DNA of 64,000 nucleotides, taken from assembly GCA_035301985.1 (NCBI GenBank), contig DATGTE010000028.1:1-64000 (forward strand), written 5' to 3'. The position numbers and the translations under genes are program-made. The notes under the pieces were generated by a model. That model was not told where the DNA came from. It did no database searches and was given only the letters and a program-made list of their open reading frames with translations. Every line of letters starts with the position of its first letter. The stretch's first letter is position 1. Source of the stretch: DASUXY01 sp035301985 (GTDB taxonomy: Bacteria > Bacillota > Bacilli > Bacillales > Amphibacillaceae). Below, in pieces: positions 36,283 through 44,542 of this stretch.

Positions 36283-37072
36283 GGCAATAGTTATTACGTC
36301 TGGTAAAGGTGGCGTAGGCAAAACAACCACGACTGCAAATATCGGAACTGCATTAGCGTTAATGGATCAAAAAGTCTGTCTCATTGATACAGATATCGGC
36401 CTCAGAAATCTCGATGTCATTATGGGTTTGGAAAATCGTATCATTTATGACATTGTCGACGTGATTGAAGAACGTTGTAAACTGCACCAAGCCTTAATTA
36501 AAGATAAGCGGTTTGACGATTTAGTATTGCTCCCCGCTGCGCAAACAAGCGATAAAACCGCCATTACAAAAGATGGGATGAAAACGATTGTTTCTGAATT
36601 GAAACAAGAATACGATTACATTATTATTGACTGTCCCGCTGGGATTGAACAAGGGTTTCAAAATGCTGTTGCAGGAGCAGACCGTGCTATTGTTGTCACA
36701 ACACCGGAAATTTCTAGTGTACGGGATGCGGATCGGATCATTGGCTTATTGGAACAAGAGGAGATGGAGGCACCTAGTCTGATTATTAATCGCATTCGGA
36801 ATCATATGATGAAAAATGGCGATATGCTTGATATAGATGAAATTGTGCAAATCCTTTCCATTGATCTCATTGGAATTGTGCGTGATGATGATGAAGTCAT
36901 TAAAGCATCGAATCAAGGTGAACCGGTTGCCTTTCAACCGAAAACAAGTGCTTCGATTGCTTACCGAAACATTGCACGAAGAATTTTAGGAGAAACCGTT
37001 CCATTGCAATCATTAGAAGAGAACACGGGCATGTTTCAAAAGCTGAAAAAGTTTTTTGGGATGCGAACATAA
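36275..37072 (+). CDS. minD: MinD, septum-site ATPase
   Basis: This 265-residue deviant-Walker ATPase recruits MinC to the membrane. Walker A is GKGGVGKT (10-17). The C-terminus FQKLKKFFGMRT forms the amphipathic membrane-targeting helix. The ATG at 36275 follows AAAGGAG by 8 bases; the upstream in-frame start lies before that RBS. Confidence 0.97.
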   Translation: MGEAIVITSGKGGVGKTTTTANIGTALALMDQKVCLIDTDIGLRNLDVIMGLENRIIYDIVDVIEERCKLHQALIKDKRFDDLVLLPAAQTSDKTAITKDGMKTIVSELKQEYDYIIIDCPAGIEQGFQNAVAGADRAIVVTTPEISSVRDADRIIGLLEQEEMEAPSLIINRIRNHMMKNGDMLDIDEIVQILSIDLIGIVRDDDEVIKASNQGEPVAFQPKTSASIAYRNIARRILGETVPLQSLEENTGMFQKLKKFFGMRT

Positions 37073-37219
37073 TTCGTTTACTACACGTTGTACGTATCGA
37101 AAACAAATCTCATCGGTTATCCATGATCGAACATAATACCTTAATAGTTTTTTCTTTTTCAATAATCTAAATGATAATGAAAATGATGAGTTAAGATTAC
37201 ATACGATGTCTCTTCGTTA

Positions 37220-37248
37220 ACATATCCAACTTCTCTTCGTCATATACT
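37220..37248 (+). promoter_or_regulatory. Candidate sigma-E promoter of spoIVFA-spoIVFB
   Basis: ACATATC (37220-37226) and CATATACT (37241-37248) are spaced by 14 bases, as expected for mother-cell sigma-E. The spoIVF operon is sigma-E controlled in B. subtilis. The predicted start point lies about 30 bases before the coding start. Confidence 0.65.
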
Positions 37249-37283
37249 TGTACAAATGAATGGCGAAGGATTGTGAGAGAACA

Positions 37284-38054
37284 ATGAGTAGAGGCATACG
37301 AAAAGTTCGCAAGTCTATTATGCAACGTAAAAAACGAAGAGGCCTTCCTTCTGGGACGGGTATAACGGCAAAACATATCATTTCATCTATGCCACAGGAA
37401 GAAGAAAAACATGGTTATGTGCAAACCTTTCCAGATCTAACGGAATTATCCAGTGAAAAAAGCCAAATTGTTTCAAATCTCTTGGTTAAAGGTATTTTAT
37501 CCATCACGCTTTTTTTTGGGACCGCCTGGGTGTGGAAAGTGGATTCAGAAAAGCTTATGCCCCTAAGAAGTTGGGCGAATTACGCACTGACAGTAGAATT
37601 CCCGTTTGCAAAGGTGAATGTGTGGTACCGGGAAACGTTCGGAAATCCTTTGGCGTTTTCGCCAGATCGTTTGCAAAAAACAGACGAGATTGAACCCATG
37701 GCACTACCTGTAACAGGAAGTGTTACCGAATCATTTCAAACAAATGGAAAAGGGATCATGATTGCTCCCGATTCGACTTCTATGGTTTCTGCTCTCCAAG
37801 AAGGGATTGTCATCTTTGCAGGAAATGATCGAGAAACAAACAAAACGATTAAAATACAACATCCAGACGGGAGTATATCGACGTACGGATACTTAAATAC
37901 GGTGGATGTCCATTTATATCAACCCATTGATAACGGACAAGAACTAGGTCAATTCACGCCCACAAGTGGCAAGGAAACGTTTTATTTTTCCATCCAAAAA
38001 AATAAAGAGTATGTCGATCCAATCCAGGTGATTCAAGTTGATGACCAATCATAG
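37284..38054 (+). CDS. spoIVFA: SpoIVFA, inhibitor of the SpoIVFB protease
   Basis: This 256-residue protein has a basic cytoplasmic N-terminus, one membrane helix at about 73-90, and a C-terminal LytM/M23-like fold (about 145-250) that lacks the zinc ligands. In B. subtilis it holds SpoIVFB inactive in the outer forespore membrane until the forespore signals. The ATG at 37284 follows GAGAGA and yields an N-terminus like that of B. subtilis. It overlaps spoIVFB by 14 bases. Confidence 0.93.
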   Translation: MSRGIRKVRKSIMQRKKRRGLPSGTGITAKHIISSMPQEEEKHGYVQTFPDLTELSSEKSQIVSNLLVKGILSITLFFGTAWVWKVDSEKLMPLRSWANYALTVEFPFAKVNVWYRETFGNPLAFSPDRLQKTDEIEPMALPVTGSVTESFQTNGKGIMIAPDSTSMVSALQEGIVIFAGNDRETNKTIKIQHPDGSISTYGYLNTVDVHLYQPIDNGQELGQFTPTSGKETFYFSIQKNKEYVDPIQVIQVDDQS

Positions 38055-38901
38055 TGCGATCCTACCACCGATCCATTTCCACCCTGTCCTCCTCGTTTTT
38101 ATATTGATATCCTTTGTAACAGGGACATTTGTGCAGCTGTTGATCATATTCGTGATTGTATTGTTTCATGAACTTGGTCATGTTGCGATGGCTAAATGGT
38201 TCAACTGGCGTGTAACAAAAATTATGCTATGGGTTTTTGGTGGTGTCATGGAATCAGATGAACATGGAAATCGGCCGATTCATGAAGATTTATTCGTGAC
38301 AATTGCTGGACCAATTCAACATGTGCTCATCTATTTATTAACATTCATGATCAGCTATTATCAAATATTACCGAATTCTATTGTGGATCAGTTGTTTTTT
38401 TATAACACGGTGATTCTTTTGTTCAACGCATTGCCGATTTGGCCATTAGATGGTGGTAAAATATTACTGTTATGTTTATCATTATTTTTCTCATTTCGCA
38501 CGGCATATGATACGGTCATTTTATTTTCTTTAATCATGGTCTTGTTGGCTATGTTTATGATGTTTTGGTACCCATTTTCATTAAGTGTTCTGTTGATTAT
38601 GATTTTTCTTCTAATGGAAAATAGATTGGAATGGAAACGTCGGTATTATGTGTTCATCCGATTTTTATTAAAACGATATGAGGGGACCGCTTCAGTGCAT
38701 TCTATAAAACCGATTTCCGTATCCCATCAAACACAGCTTATGAAAGTGTTTTCACAATTTCAGCGTAATAAAAAGCATTCAATCTATATTACATATCCGA
38801 ATCAAGAGCGTAGATTAATTGATGAAAATGACTGTTTACGTAGTTATTTTTACGATAAAAACTATCGGCAAACAATTGGTGAATTAGGAAAACAAATGTG
38901 A
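38041..38901 (+). CDS. spoIVFB: SpoIVFB, intramembrane metalloprotease (pro-sigma-K processing)
   Basis: This 286-residue site-2 protease has its zinc site in the membrane: H43, E44 and H47 in FHELGH, and D137 in WPLDGG. These positions equal those of the B. subtilis enzyme. A cytoplasmic CBS-like C-terminal domain follows from about 200. It cleaves pro-sigma-K late in sporulation. The ATG at 38041 lies after CAGGTG; a TTG at 38038 is less likely. sigK itself is not in the window. Confidence 0.95.
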   Translation: MTNHSAILPPIHFHPVLLVFILISFVTGTFVQLLIIFVIVLFHELGHVAMAKWFNWRVTKIMLWVFGGVMESDEHGNRPIHEDLFVTIAGPIQHVLIYLLTFMISYYQILPNSIVDQLFFYNTVILLFNALPIWPLDGGKILLLCLSLFFSFRTAYDTVILFSLIMVLLAMFMMFWYPFSLSVLLIMIFLLMENRLEWKRRYYVFIRFLLKRYEGTASVHSIKPISVSHQTQLMKVFSQFQRNKKHSIYITYPNQERRLIDENDCLRSYFYDKNYRQTIGELGKQM

Positions 38902-38917
38902 AAAAACGGTTCAAAAG

Positions 38918-38947
38918 TTGACAGGCATACAAGAATCATGGTATTAT
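38918..38947 (+). promoter_or_regulatory. Sigma-A promoter of rplU-prp-rpmA
   Basis: A consensus TTGACA (38918-38923) and TATTAT (38942-38947) with an 18-base spacer lie just upstream of the L21 leader. This is among the best promoter matches in the window, as expected for a ribosomal protein operon. Confidence 0.75.
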
Positions 38948-38960
38948 CACTATGTTATTA

Positions 38961-39035
38961 TCGTAGCACCAGTGCTACAACCGCACAGAATAGGTTTTAA
39001 AACCTGTATGGGTACCTATATGGCGAGTCTTAGTT
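38961..39035 (+). ncRNA. L21 ribosomal protein leader
   Basis: The untranslated leader of rplU contains the hairpin GTAGCACCAGTGCTAC, the conserved ACCGCACAGAATAGG block, a TTTTAAAACCT turn and the TATGGCGAGTCTTAGTT block just before the RBS. This succession matches the known Firmicutes L21 leader RNA, thought to let L21 repress its own operon. Identity was judged from memory of the conserved blocks. Confidence 0.82.
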
Positions 39036-39050
39036 AGGGAGGTGCAGTGA

Positions 39051-39359
39051 ATGTACGCGATTATTGAAACAGGTGGAAAACAGGTCAAAGTTGTTGAAGG
39101 TCAAGAAATCTTCGTGGAAAAAATGGAAGCAGATGAGAATGATTCAATCACTTTTGATAAAGTTCTTCTCATTGGGGGAGATGATTTGAAAGTCGGTGCT
39201 CCGTATGTCGATGGAGCAACGGTAACAGCCAAAGTGGAAAAACATGGCCGTCAGAAGAAAATTACGGTATTTAAATATAAGCCGAAGAAAAACTATAGCC
39301 GCAAGCAAGGTCATCGTCAACCTTATACGAAATTAGTTATCGAAAAAATTTCTTATTAA
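39051..39359 (+). CDS. rplU: 50S ribosomal protein L21
   Basis: This 102-residue protein begins MYAIIETGGKQVKV and ends with the conserved basic stretch (KPKKNYSRKQGHRQPYT) that contacts 23S rRNA. It is the first gene of rplU-prp-rpmA, with AGGGAGGTG as RBS and an L21 leader upstream. Confidence 0.99.
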   Translation: MYAIIETGGKQVKVVEGQEIFVEKMEADENDSITFDKVLLIGGDDLKVGAPYVDGATVTAKVEKHGRQKKITVFKYKPKKNYSRKQGHRQPYTKLVIEKISY

Positions 39360-39368
39360 GGGATATTC

Positions 39369-39707
39369 ATGATCAAAGTCACCGTTTATCGAAAAAGAAA
39401 TGAGTTGACAGGATTTGAATTATCGGGACATGCGGAAAGTGGTCCGTACGGATATGATTTAGTTTGTGCAGGTGTGTCAGCCGTATCATTTGGAGCGATT
39501 AATGCTGTCATGGAATTGTGTAATGTAGACCTTTCCATTACACAAGGCCGGAGCGGGGGATACTTGCGTGTAGAGATTCCCGATACATTGAGTGAATCAA
39601 ACAAACAAAAAGCGATTCTTTTGTTTGAAGGCATGGTTATTTCGTTAGAGACGATTGAACGTGACTATGATGCGTTCATCACAATAGAAAATAAACAGGA
39701 GGTGTGA
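39369..39707 (+). CDS. prp: Prp, cysteine protease that trims ribosomal protein L27
   Basis: This 112-residue protein of the ribosomal-processing cysteine protease family is called YsxB in B. subtilis. The catalytic pair is H21 (SGHAESG) and C33 (LVCAGVSA). In Firmicutes Prp removes the N-terminal extension of L27, which is essential in Staphylococcus. The target gene rpmA starts 4 bases after its stop and encodes the matching extension. Confidence 0.94.
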   Translation: MIKVTVYRKRNELTGFELSGHAESGPYGYDLVCAGVSAVSFGAINAVMELCNVDLSITQGRSGGYLRVEIPDTLSESNKQKAILLFEGMVISLETIERDYDAFITIENKQEV

Positions 39708-39711
39708 TAAA

Positions 39712-40002
39712 ATGCTACGTTTAGATTTGCAGTTTTTTGCACAAAAAAAAGGTGCAGGTAGTTCCAGAAACGGACGTGACTCACAATCAAAACGACTTGG
39801 TGCCAAAAGAGGGAACGGTCAATTTGTAACCGGTGGATCGATTCTCTTCCGCCAACGCGGTACGAAAATATATCCGGGTGAAAATGTTGGCCGTGGTGGA
39901 GACGATACGTTGTTTGCTAAAGTCGACGGAGTGGTCCAATTTGAGCGCTTCGGTCGGGATCGCAAGAAAGTAAGCGTCTATCCAGTTGCACAAGAGGCTT
40001 AA
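39712..40002 (+). CDS. rpmA: 50S ribosomal protein L27 with cleavable N-terminal extension
   Basis: This 96-residue protein starts MLRLDLQFFAQKKGAGSS. The first nine residues match the Firmicutes extension with the LQFFA cleavage motif, after which mature L27 begins at AQKKG or QKKG. The mature N-terminus reaches the peptidyl transferase centre. AGGAGGTG precedes the ATG, partly inside the end of prp. A terminator follows. Confidence 0.98.
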   Translation: MLRLDLQFFAQKKGAGSSRNGRDSQSKRLGAKRGNGQFVTGGSILFRQRGTKIYPGENVGRGGDDTLFAKVDGVVQFERFGRDRKKVSVYPVAQEA

Positions 40003-40007
40003 TGATG

Positions 40008-40044
40008 AAAAACTCCAATCGATCAAACGGATTGGAGTTTTTTT
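40008..40044 (+). terminator. Terminator of rplU-prp-rpmA
   Basis: A perfect 13-base-pair stem (40008-40020 with 40030-40042) with a 9-base loop ends in a run of T, 5 bases after the rpmA stop. Confidence 0.93.
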
Positions 40045-40197
40045 GTGCATAATTTTAAAATTGATGGTACGGGTTTTCATGTGGACGAATGAAAGGTGTA
40101 GACGATAAGCTTGCAGAACATCGTTGACATGATCTTATGAAATGAAGTCCTCTGTTATTTTTGCTATAATTTTTATCATGAAGAGGGGGAGATCCGT

Positions 40198-40731
40198 GTG
40201 CGTTCAGAAGATATCATTGCGATGATTCGTCGTGATCGCCATGATTTGATGAATGATATCCAACTGTTAGAAGGATACGCAGCTATGGATAAAGTATCTC
40301 ACGTTCAACAAAAACTCGGTGAAATGGTGAGTCATTATCAAGAAGAGCGTAAGTTATTAAATTTAGGGGCTCCGGATTTTGCGTTGTGGCTCTTACGATG
40401 CCAATCGATACATAATCACATACGCATTTCTTACGTTATACACGATCACATTTCCGAACGCATCCAATCCATTGACCAACTGCTTTTACAAATAAGTGAA
40501 CAAGTCGTCGAGGCGATTCGGCAAAATGGAACAGAAATGGAATTATATAAAGTGATTTTAGAAATCGATGATGTCGATGATATGCTGGAGATGATTTGGT
40601 CGATTCATGGTCCTCTTGAAGATATTGAAACATTTTTGAAAATGCATATAAATGAAGCTCAAAAGCAATGGATGGTTGATAGAAAAACAGATCGACAATT
40701 GCTATGTAAGTTAAGAATCCCATATGAATAG
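40198..40731 (+). CDS. spo0B: Spo0B, sporulation phosphotransferase
   Basis: This 177-residue protein relays phosphate from Spo0F to Spo0A in the sporulation phosphorelay. The phosphorylated histidine is H15 in RRDRHDLMND. The remainder forms the helical hairpin dimer part and a degenerate kinase-like domain. The GTG start follows AAGAGGGGGAG. The N-terminus before the active histidine is about 15 residues shorter than in B. subtilis. It lies before obg, as in B. subtilis. Confidence 0.92.
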   Translation: MRSEDIIAMIRRDRHDLMNDIQLLEGYAAMDKVSHVQQKLGEMVSHYQEERKLLNLGAPDFALWLLRCQSIHNHIRISYVIHDHISERIQSIDQLLLQISEQVVEAIRQNGTEMELYKVILEIDDVDDMLEMIWSIHGPLEDIETFLKMHINEAQKQWMVDRKTDRQLLCKLRIPYE

Positions 40732-40748
40732 AAGGGTGTTGTATAGGT

Positions 40749-42020
40749 ATGTTTATCGATGAGGTAAATGTTTACGTAAAAGCAGGTGATGGCGGAAATG
40801 GAATGGTGGCTTATCGAAGGGAAAAATATGTCCCTAAAGGTGGCCCAGCAGGTGGAGATGGTGGTCATGGCGGGGATGTTATATTTAAAGTAGATGAAGG
40901 TCTCAGTACGTTAATGGATTTTAGATACAATCGTCACTTTCAAGCAGAACGCGGGGAAAACGGTATGAACAAAGGAAAGCATGGCAAAGATGCCGAACCA
41001 TTAGTCGTTTTCGTTCCACCAGGGACAACTGTGATAGATGATGATACGAATGAAGTGATTGCTGACTTGACCGCGCACAACCAACAAGCTTTAATCGCTC
41101 GTGGAGGGCGAGGTGGACGTGGGAACATTAAGTTTGCAAGTTCCCGTAATCCGGCACCCGGGTTTGCGGAAAATGGTGAGCCGGGCCAAGAGAGAAATAT
41201 TAAAGTCGAGCTTAAATTGATTGCAGATGTAGGATTAGTTGGCTTCCCTAGCGTAGGCAAGTCGACGTTACTCTCTGTCGTCAGTTCAGCGAAGCCAAAA
41301 ATTGCTGATTATCATTTTACAACATTAGCCCCTAATCTCGGTGTTGTCGATCTCGGAGATGAGCGAAGTTTCGTAATGGCTGATTTACCTGGTCTAATTG
41401 AAGGTGCTCATCAGGGAGTTGGGTTAGGTCATCAATTTTTACGACATGTGGAACGGACGAGAGTGATCATTCATGTGATCGACATGGCAAGTATCGAAGG
41501 AAGAGATCCATATGAAGATTATGTAAAAGTAAATGATGAGTTAAAGGCGTATGATCGAACTCTTATAGATCGTCCTCAACTCATCGTCGCCAACAAGATG
41601 GACATGCCACAAGCCGAGGAGAACTTACAAAAGTTTAAACAATCTCTCCCGAAGGACGTACAAATATACCCGATCTCTGCGATTACGAAACAAGGCTTAC
41701 GTGAATTGCTCTATGCAATTGCTGACTTGCTTGATGACATTCCAAAAGATGTACCGCAAATGGAAGAAGAACAAGTTATCTATCGTCACCAAGAAGAAGA
41801 ACCTTTCCAAATCTCACGAGATGATGATGGAGCATTTGTTTTAAAGGGAACCAAAATTGAACGGTTATTCCACATGACTGATTTCACACAAGATGAAGCT
41901 GTCCAACGTTTTGCGCGTCTTCTGCGAGAAATGGGTGTCGATGACGAACTTCGAAAACGCGGTGCTCAAGATGGGGATACCGTTCGTTTAATGAATGCTG
42001 AATTTGAGTTTATTGATTAA
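40749..42020 (+). CDS. obg: ObgE/Obg GTPase
   Basis: This 423-residue ribosome-associated GTPase is essential and linked to stringent response and sporulation. It has the Gly-rich Obg fold (1-158), a G domain with G1 GFPSVGKS (165-172), DLPGLIEGA and NKMD, and an OCT C-terminal domain (about 345-423). It is probably co-transcribed with spo0B (17-base gap). Confidence 0.98.
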   Translation: MFIDEVNVYVKAGDGGNGMVAYRREKYVPKGGPAGGDGGHGGDVIFKVDEGLSTLMDFRYNRHFQAERGENGMNKGKHGKDAEPLVVFVPPGTTVIDDDTNEVIADLTAHNQQALIARGGRGGRGNIKFASSRNPAPGFAENGEPGQERNIKVELKLIADVGLVGFPSVGKSTLLSVVSSAKPKIADYHFTTLAPNLGVVDLGDERSFVMADLPGLIEGAHQGVGLGHQFLRHVERTRVIIHVIDMASIEGRDPYEDYVKVNDELKAYDRTLIDRPQLIVANKMDMPQAEENLQKFKQSLPKDVQIYPISAITKQGLRELLYAIADLLDDIPKDVPQMEEEQVIYRHQEEEPFQISRDDDGAFVLKGTKIERLFHMTDFTQDEAVQRFARLLREMGVDDELRKRGAQDGDTVRLMNAEFEFID

Positions 42021-42053
42021 TCGATAAATGGTTCGATGGAGTGAGGGACATAG

Positions 42054-42503
42054 ATGGAAGAACGGAATGAGAAGTTTTATTTAGTTCGCAGTGATGTTTT
42101 ACCGGGGTCCATGCAAAAGACAATTGAAGCGAAAGAGCTGTTAGAGCGCGGTAAAGCTAAAACAATATTCGAAGCAGTACAAATGGTTGGCTTATCAAGA
42201 AGTGCTTATTACAAATATAAGGATGCGGTATTTCCCTTTAAATCAATGGTTAAAGAAAAAATCATTACGTTATTTTTTCACTTGGAAGATCGCACAGGGA
42301 CCTTGTCTAAATTGTTACGAATCGTTGCAGATGCTGGTTGCAATGTACTGACCATTCACCAAACCATTCCGATTCAAGGAAAAGCAAACGTAACTTTATC
42401 GCTAGATGTATCAATGATTTATGGAAACATTGAACAATTAATTCATGAGCTGAAACAACTTGAATTTATCGAACGCGTAGTGATGTTGAGTTCGGGAGCA
42501 TAG
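42054..42503 (+). CDS. pheB: PheB, ACT-domain protein
   Basis: This 149-residue protein has a helical N-terminal part (SRSAYYKYKDAVFPF) and a C-terminal ACT domain (about 72-145, FFHLEDRTGTLSKLLRI...). ACT domains sense amino acids. In Bacillaceae it precedes pheA and is thought to take part in phenylalanine biosynthesis or its control. GTGAGGGA precedes the ATG. Confidence 0.93.
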   Translation: MEERNEKFYLVRSDVLPGSMQKTIEAKELLERGKAKTIFEAVQMVGLSRSAYYKYKDAVFPFKSMVKEKIITLFFHLEDRTGTLSKLLRIVADAGCNVLTIHQTIPIQGKANVTLSLDVSMIYGNIEQLIHELKQLEFIERVVMLSSGA

Positions 42504-42556
42504 ATTGGATAAAAAATATGTAGGTAACAGATTAGTTAAGGTGGGAGGATTTTTCG

Positions 42557-43411
42557 TTGGTTAAAAAAATAGGATACTTAGGACCAAAAGGAACATTTAC
42601 AAAATTAGCGGTTGATACAGCTTTTAATGGGGGAGATAAACGAGGATTTGAAACTATACCCGCTTGTATTGATGCGGCTTTTAATGAACAGATTGATATC
42701 GCTGTCGTCCCTTTGGAAAATGCCATTGAAGGAACAGTTCATTTGACAGTCGACTACTTAGTTCATCAAGTGAGATTACCGATCGTTGCAGAAATCGTTG
42801 TACCGATTCAACAACATCTATTGCTTCGTCCGGATTTTTCAGGGGATTTGACACAGATTGAGGAGATCCATTCGCATAGTCATGCCATTGCCCAATGTCA
42901 CCAATATATTCATCAATATTTGTCGAATGCACAGATCCATTATACGTCCTCGACCGGAAAAGCTGCGGAAATCGTGAGCGCATCGGATAAGAACATTGCT
43001 GCGATAGGTAACGCACTTGCTGCGGAGGAGTATGGGTTAGAAATTTTTAAAGCCAACATTCATGATTTTGCGAATAATCACACGCGCTTTGCTGTGTTAA
43101 CAAAAAACTCTCCCCGTGTGCACATCAACCAAAAACCGGTACATGAGAAAACAAGTTTGTTAATTACCTTACCGAGTGATTATGCAGGCGCACTTCACCA
43201 AGTATTATCAGCCTTTGCATGGAGAAAAATGAACTTGTCTAAAATCGAATCGCGACCGATGAAGACGGGTTTAGGAAATTATTTTTTCATCATTGATGTG
43301 GATCAACCCTATGATGACGTTTTATTTCCTGGCGTAGAAAAAGAACTTGAAGCCCTCGGATGTAACGTAACCGTTTTGGGTACATACCCTGTATATCACA
43401 TGAAGATATAG
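42557..43411 (+). CDS. pheA: Prephenate dehydratase
   Basis: This 284-residue enzyme converts prephenate to phenylpyruvate. The catalytic domain (1-180) carries GYLGPKGTFT, VPLENAIEG and the TRFAVL motif. A C-terminal ACT domain with ESRP (IESRPMKTGLGNYFF) gives feedback inhibition by phenylalanine. The start is TTG after GGGAGGA. It ends the spo0B-obg-pheB-pheA run at a terminator. Confidence 0.97.
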   Translation: MVKKIGYLGPKGTFTKLAVDTAFNGGDKRGFETIPACIDAAFNEQIDIAVVPLENAIEGTVHLTVDYLVHQVRLPIVAEIVVPIQQHLLLRPDFSGDLTQIEEIHSHSHAIAQCHQYIHQYLSNAQIHYTSSTGKAAEIVSASDKNIAAIGNALAAEEYGLEIFKANIHDFANNHTRFAVLTKNSPRVHINQKPVHEKTSLLITLPSDYAGALHQVLSAFAWRKMNLSKIESRPMKTGLGNYFFIIDVDQPYDDVLFPGVEKELEALGCNVTVLGTYPVYHMKI

Positions 43412-43431
43412 TGTCAATACGCATTAAACGT

Positions 43432-43460
43432 GACCTTATGAGCATAAGGTCTTTTTTTTT
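43432..43460 (+). terminator. Terminator of pheA
   Basis: An 8-base-pair stem (43432-43439 with 43444-43451) with a 4-base loop runs into nine T residues, 20 bases after the pheA stop. Confidence 0.92.
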
Positions 43461-43582
43461 GTATGATTCTGTATGATGCGTAAGAAAAAAATATGCAATA
43501 ATGTTTCAACTTTTTTCGTTTCGTAGCATATGTTGATATAGAGTGATTCGCCCAGATTAGAATGAAAGGAGCTTCGATTCAT

Positions 43583-44542
43583 TTGAAAATTCATATTGTC
43601 CAAAAAGGTGACACCTTATGGGAAATAGCTAAAAAATATGGGGTAGACTTTGAGCAGCTGAAACAGATAAACTCACAATTATCCAGTCCAGATATGATTA
43701 TGCCAGGCATGAAAATAAAGATTCCGAGCACGGCAAAATCGGTCAAAAAAGAAACATCGATAAAAAAGACGCAAATGAAAAAAGAGAAGACCGTTCCAAG
43801 TCAAGCGCCTCCGAAAGAATTAAAGCCGATGACAATTGAGGAGGATGATCTACTTAAGAAACAGAAGATTCAGCCACAAATGCCACAACTACCACAAATG
43901 CCACAACTACCACAAATGCCGCAAATGCAACCGATGATGCAAGCCCCTAAAATGGAACAACAGATGAATCAGTATACGACGATAAAATTACCGGAGATGA
44001 TGCCATATAGTCCAGCAGCATCTCAAAAAGAGGTACCTGTACAAAAAAAGATGAAGAAAAAACCAATGCCACATACAATCCCAAACATGATGCCGGCCCA
44101 CATGCATCATCCTATGTACCATCCCGTCTTTTGCATCCCTGTATGTTGTCCGATGGCACACTCTTGTAGTAAGCCGATGTTCCATCCGCCGGTAGCAGGT
44201 TCAATGTCACATATGTCTCATCATCCATGTCATGCTAAGCAATGGTCGCATCATCATTCAGAAATGGATCTATGTGAAGATGCGATGGAAATGCCAAAAA
44301 AACCGGCTCAACCACCATATAAATATGATAGTTACAAACATCCAACATATTTTCACCCTATGCGCCCACAAGTCCCAGCCATGCACCATGAATCAAATCG
44401 TTACGAAATGTCTCATTTACCCCACACCCCACCTCACTCTAGTCAATACCCACCGATTCCACCATTTCATCAAAACAGTGAGCCAACTCCACCAAGTACT
44501 TTTGATTTTAGGGATGATGAGGACGCTTCAGAAAGTGAATAA
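43583..44542 (+). CDS. safA: SafA, LysM spore coat morphogenetic protein
   Basis: This 319-residue protein has an N-terminal LysM domain (1-46, VQKGDTLWEIAKKYGVDFEQ...) that anchors it to spore cortex peptidoglycan, then a basic linker and a long Met/Pro/His-rich tail. It directs inner-coat assembly and binds SpoVID. A TTG at 43583 is chosen because AAAGGAG lies 11 bases upstream and the resulting MKIHIVQKGD start equals that of B. subtilis. The tail carries an 18-base tandem repeat (LPQMPQ) and a Cys-containing segment (CIPVCCP). Confidence 0.92.
   Translation: MKIHIVQKGDTLWEIAKKYGVDFEQLKQINSQLSSPDMIMPGMKIKIPSTAKSVKKETSIKKTQMKKEKTVPSQAPPKELKPMTIEEDDLLKKQKIQPQMPQLPQMPQLPQMPQMQPMMQAPKMEQQMNQYTTIKLPEMMPYSPAASQKEVPVQKKMKKKPMPHTIPNMMPAHMHHPMYHPVFCIPVCCPMAHSCSKPMFHPPVAGSMSHMSHHPCHAKQWSHHHSEMDLCEDAMEMPKKPAQPPYKYDSYKHPTYFHPMRPQVPAMHHESNRYEMSHLPHTPPHSSQYPPIPPFHQNSEPTPPSTFDFRDDEDASESE
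43874..43927 (+). repeat. 18-base tandem repeat within safA
   Basis: Three copies of an 18-base unit start at 43874, 43892 and 43910; the first two are identical and the third diverges in its second half. They encode the repeated residues PQMPQL. Such in-frame repeats are prone to length change between strains. Confidence 0.85.

Noticed and set aside
43874..43927. Short regular repeats resembling a CRISPR array
   Set aside because: The units are contiguous, in frame with safA and encode PQMPQL; there are no spacers and no cas genes.
44232..44534. Upstream extension of the safA-linked kinase frame
   Set aside because: It runs inside safA in another frame and encodes a His/Thr-rich shadow of the safA tail, unlike kinase sequence.
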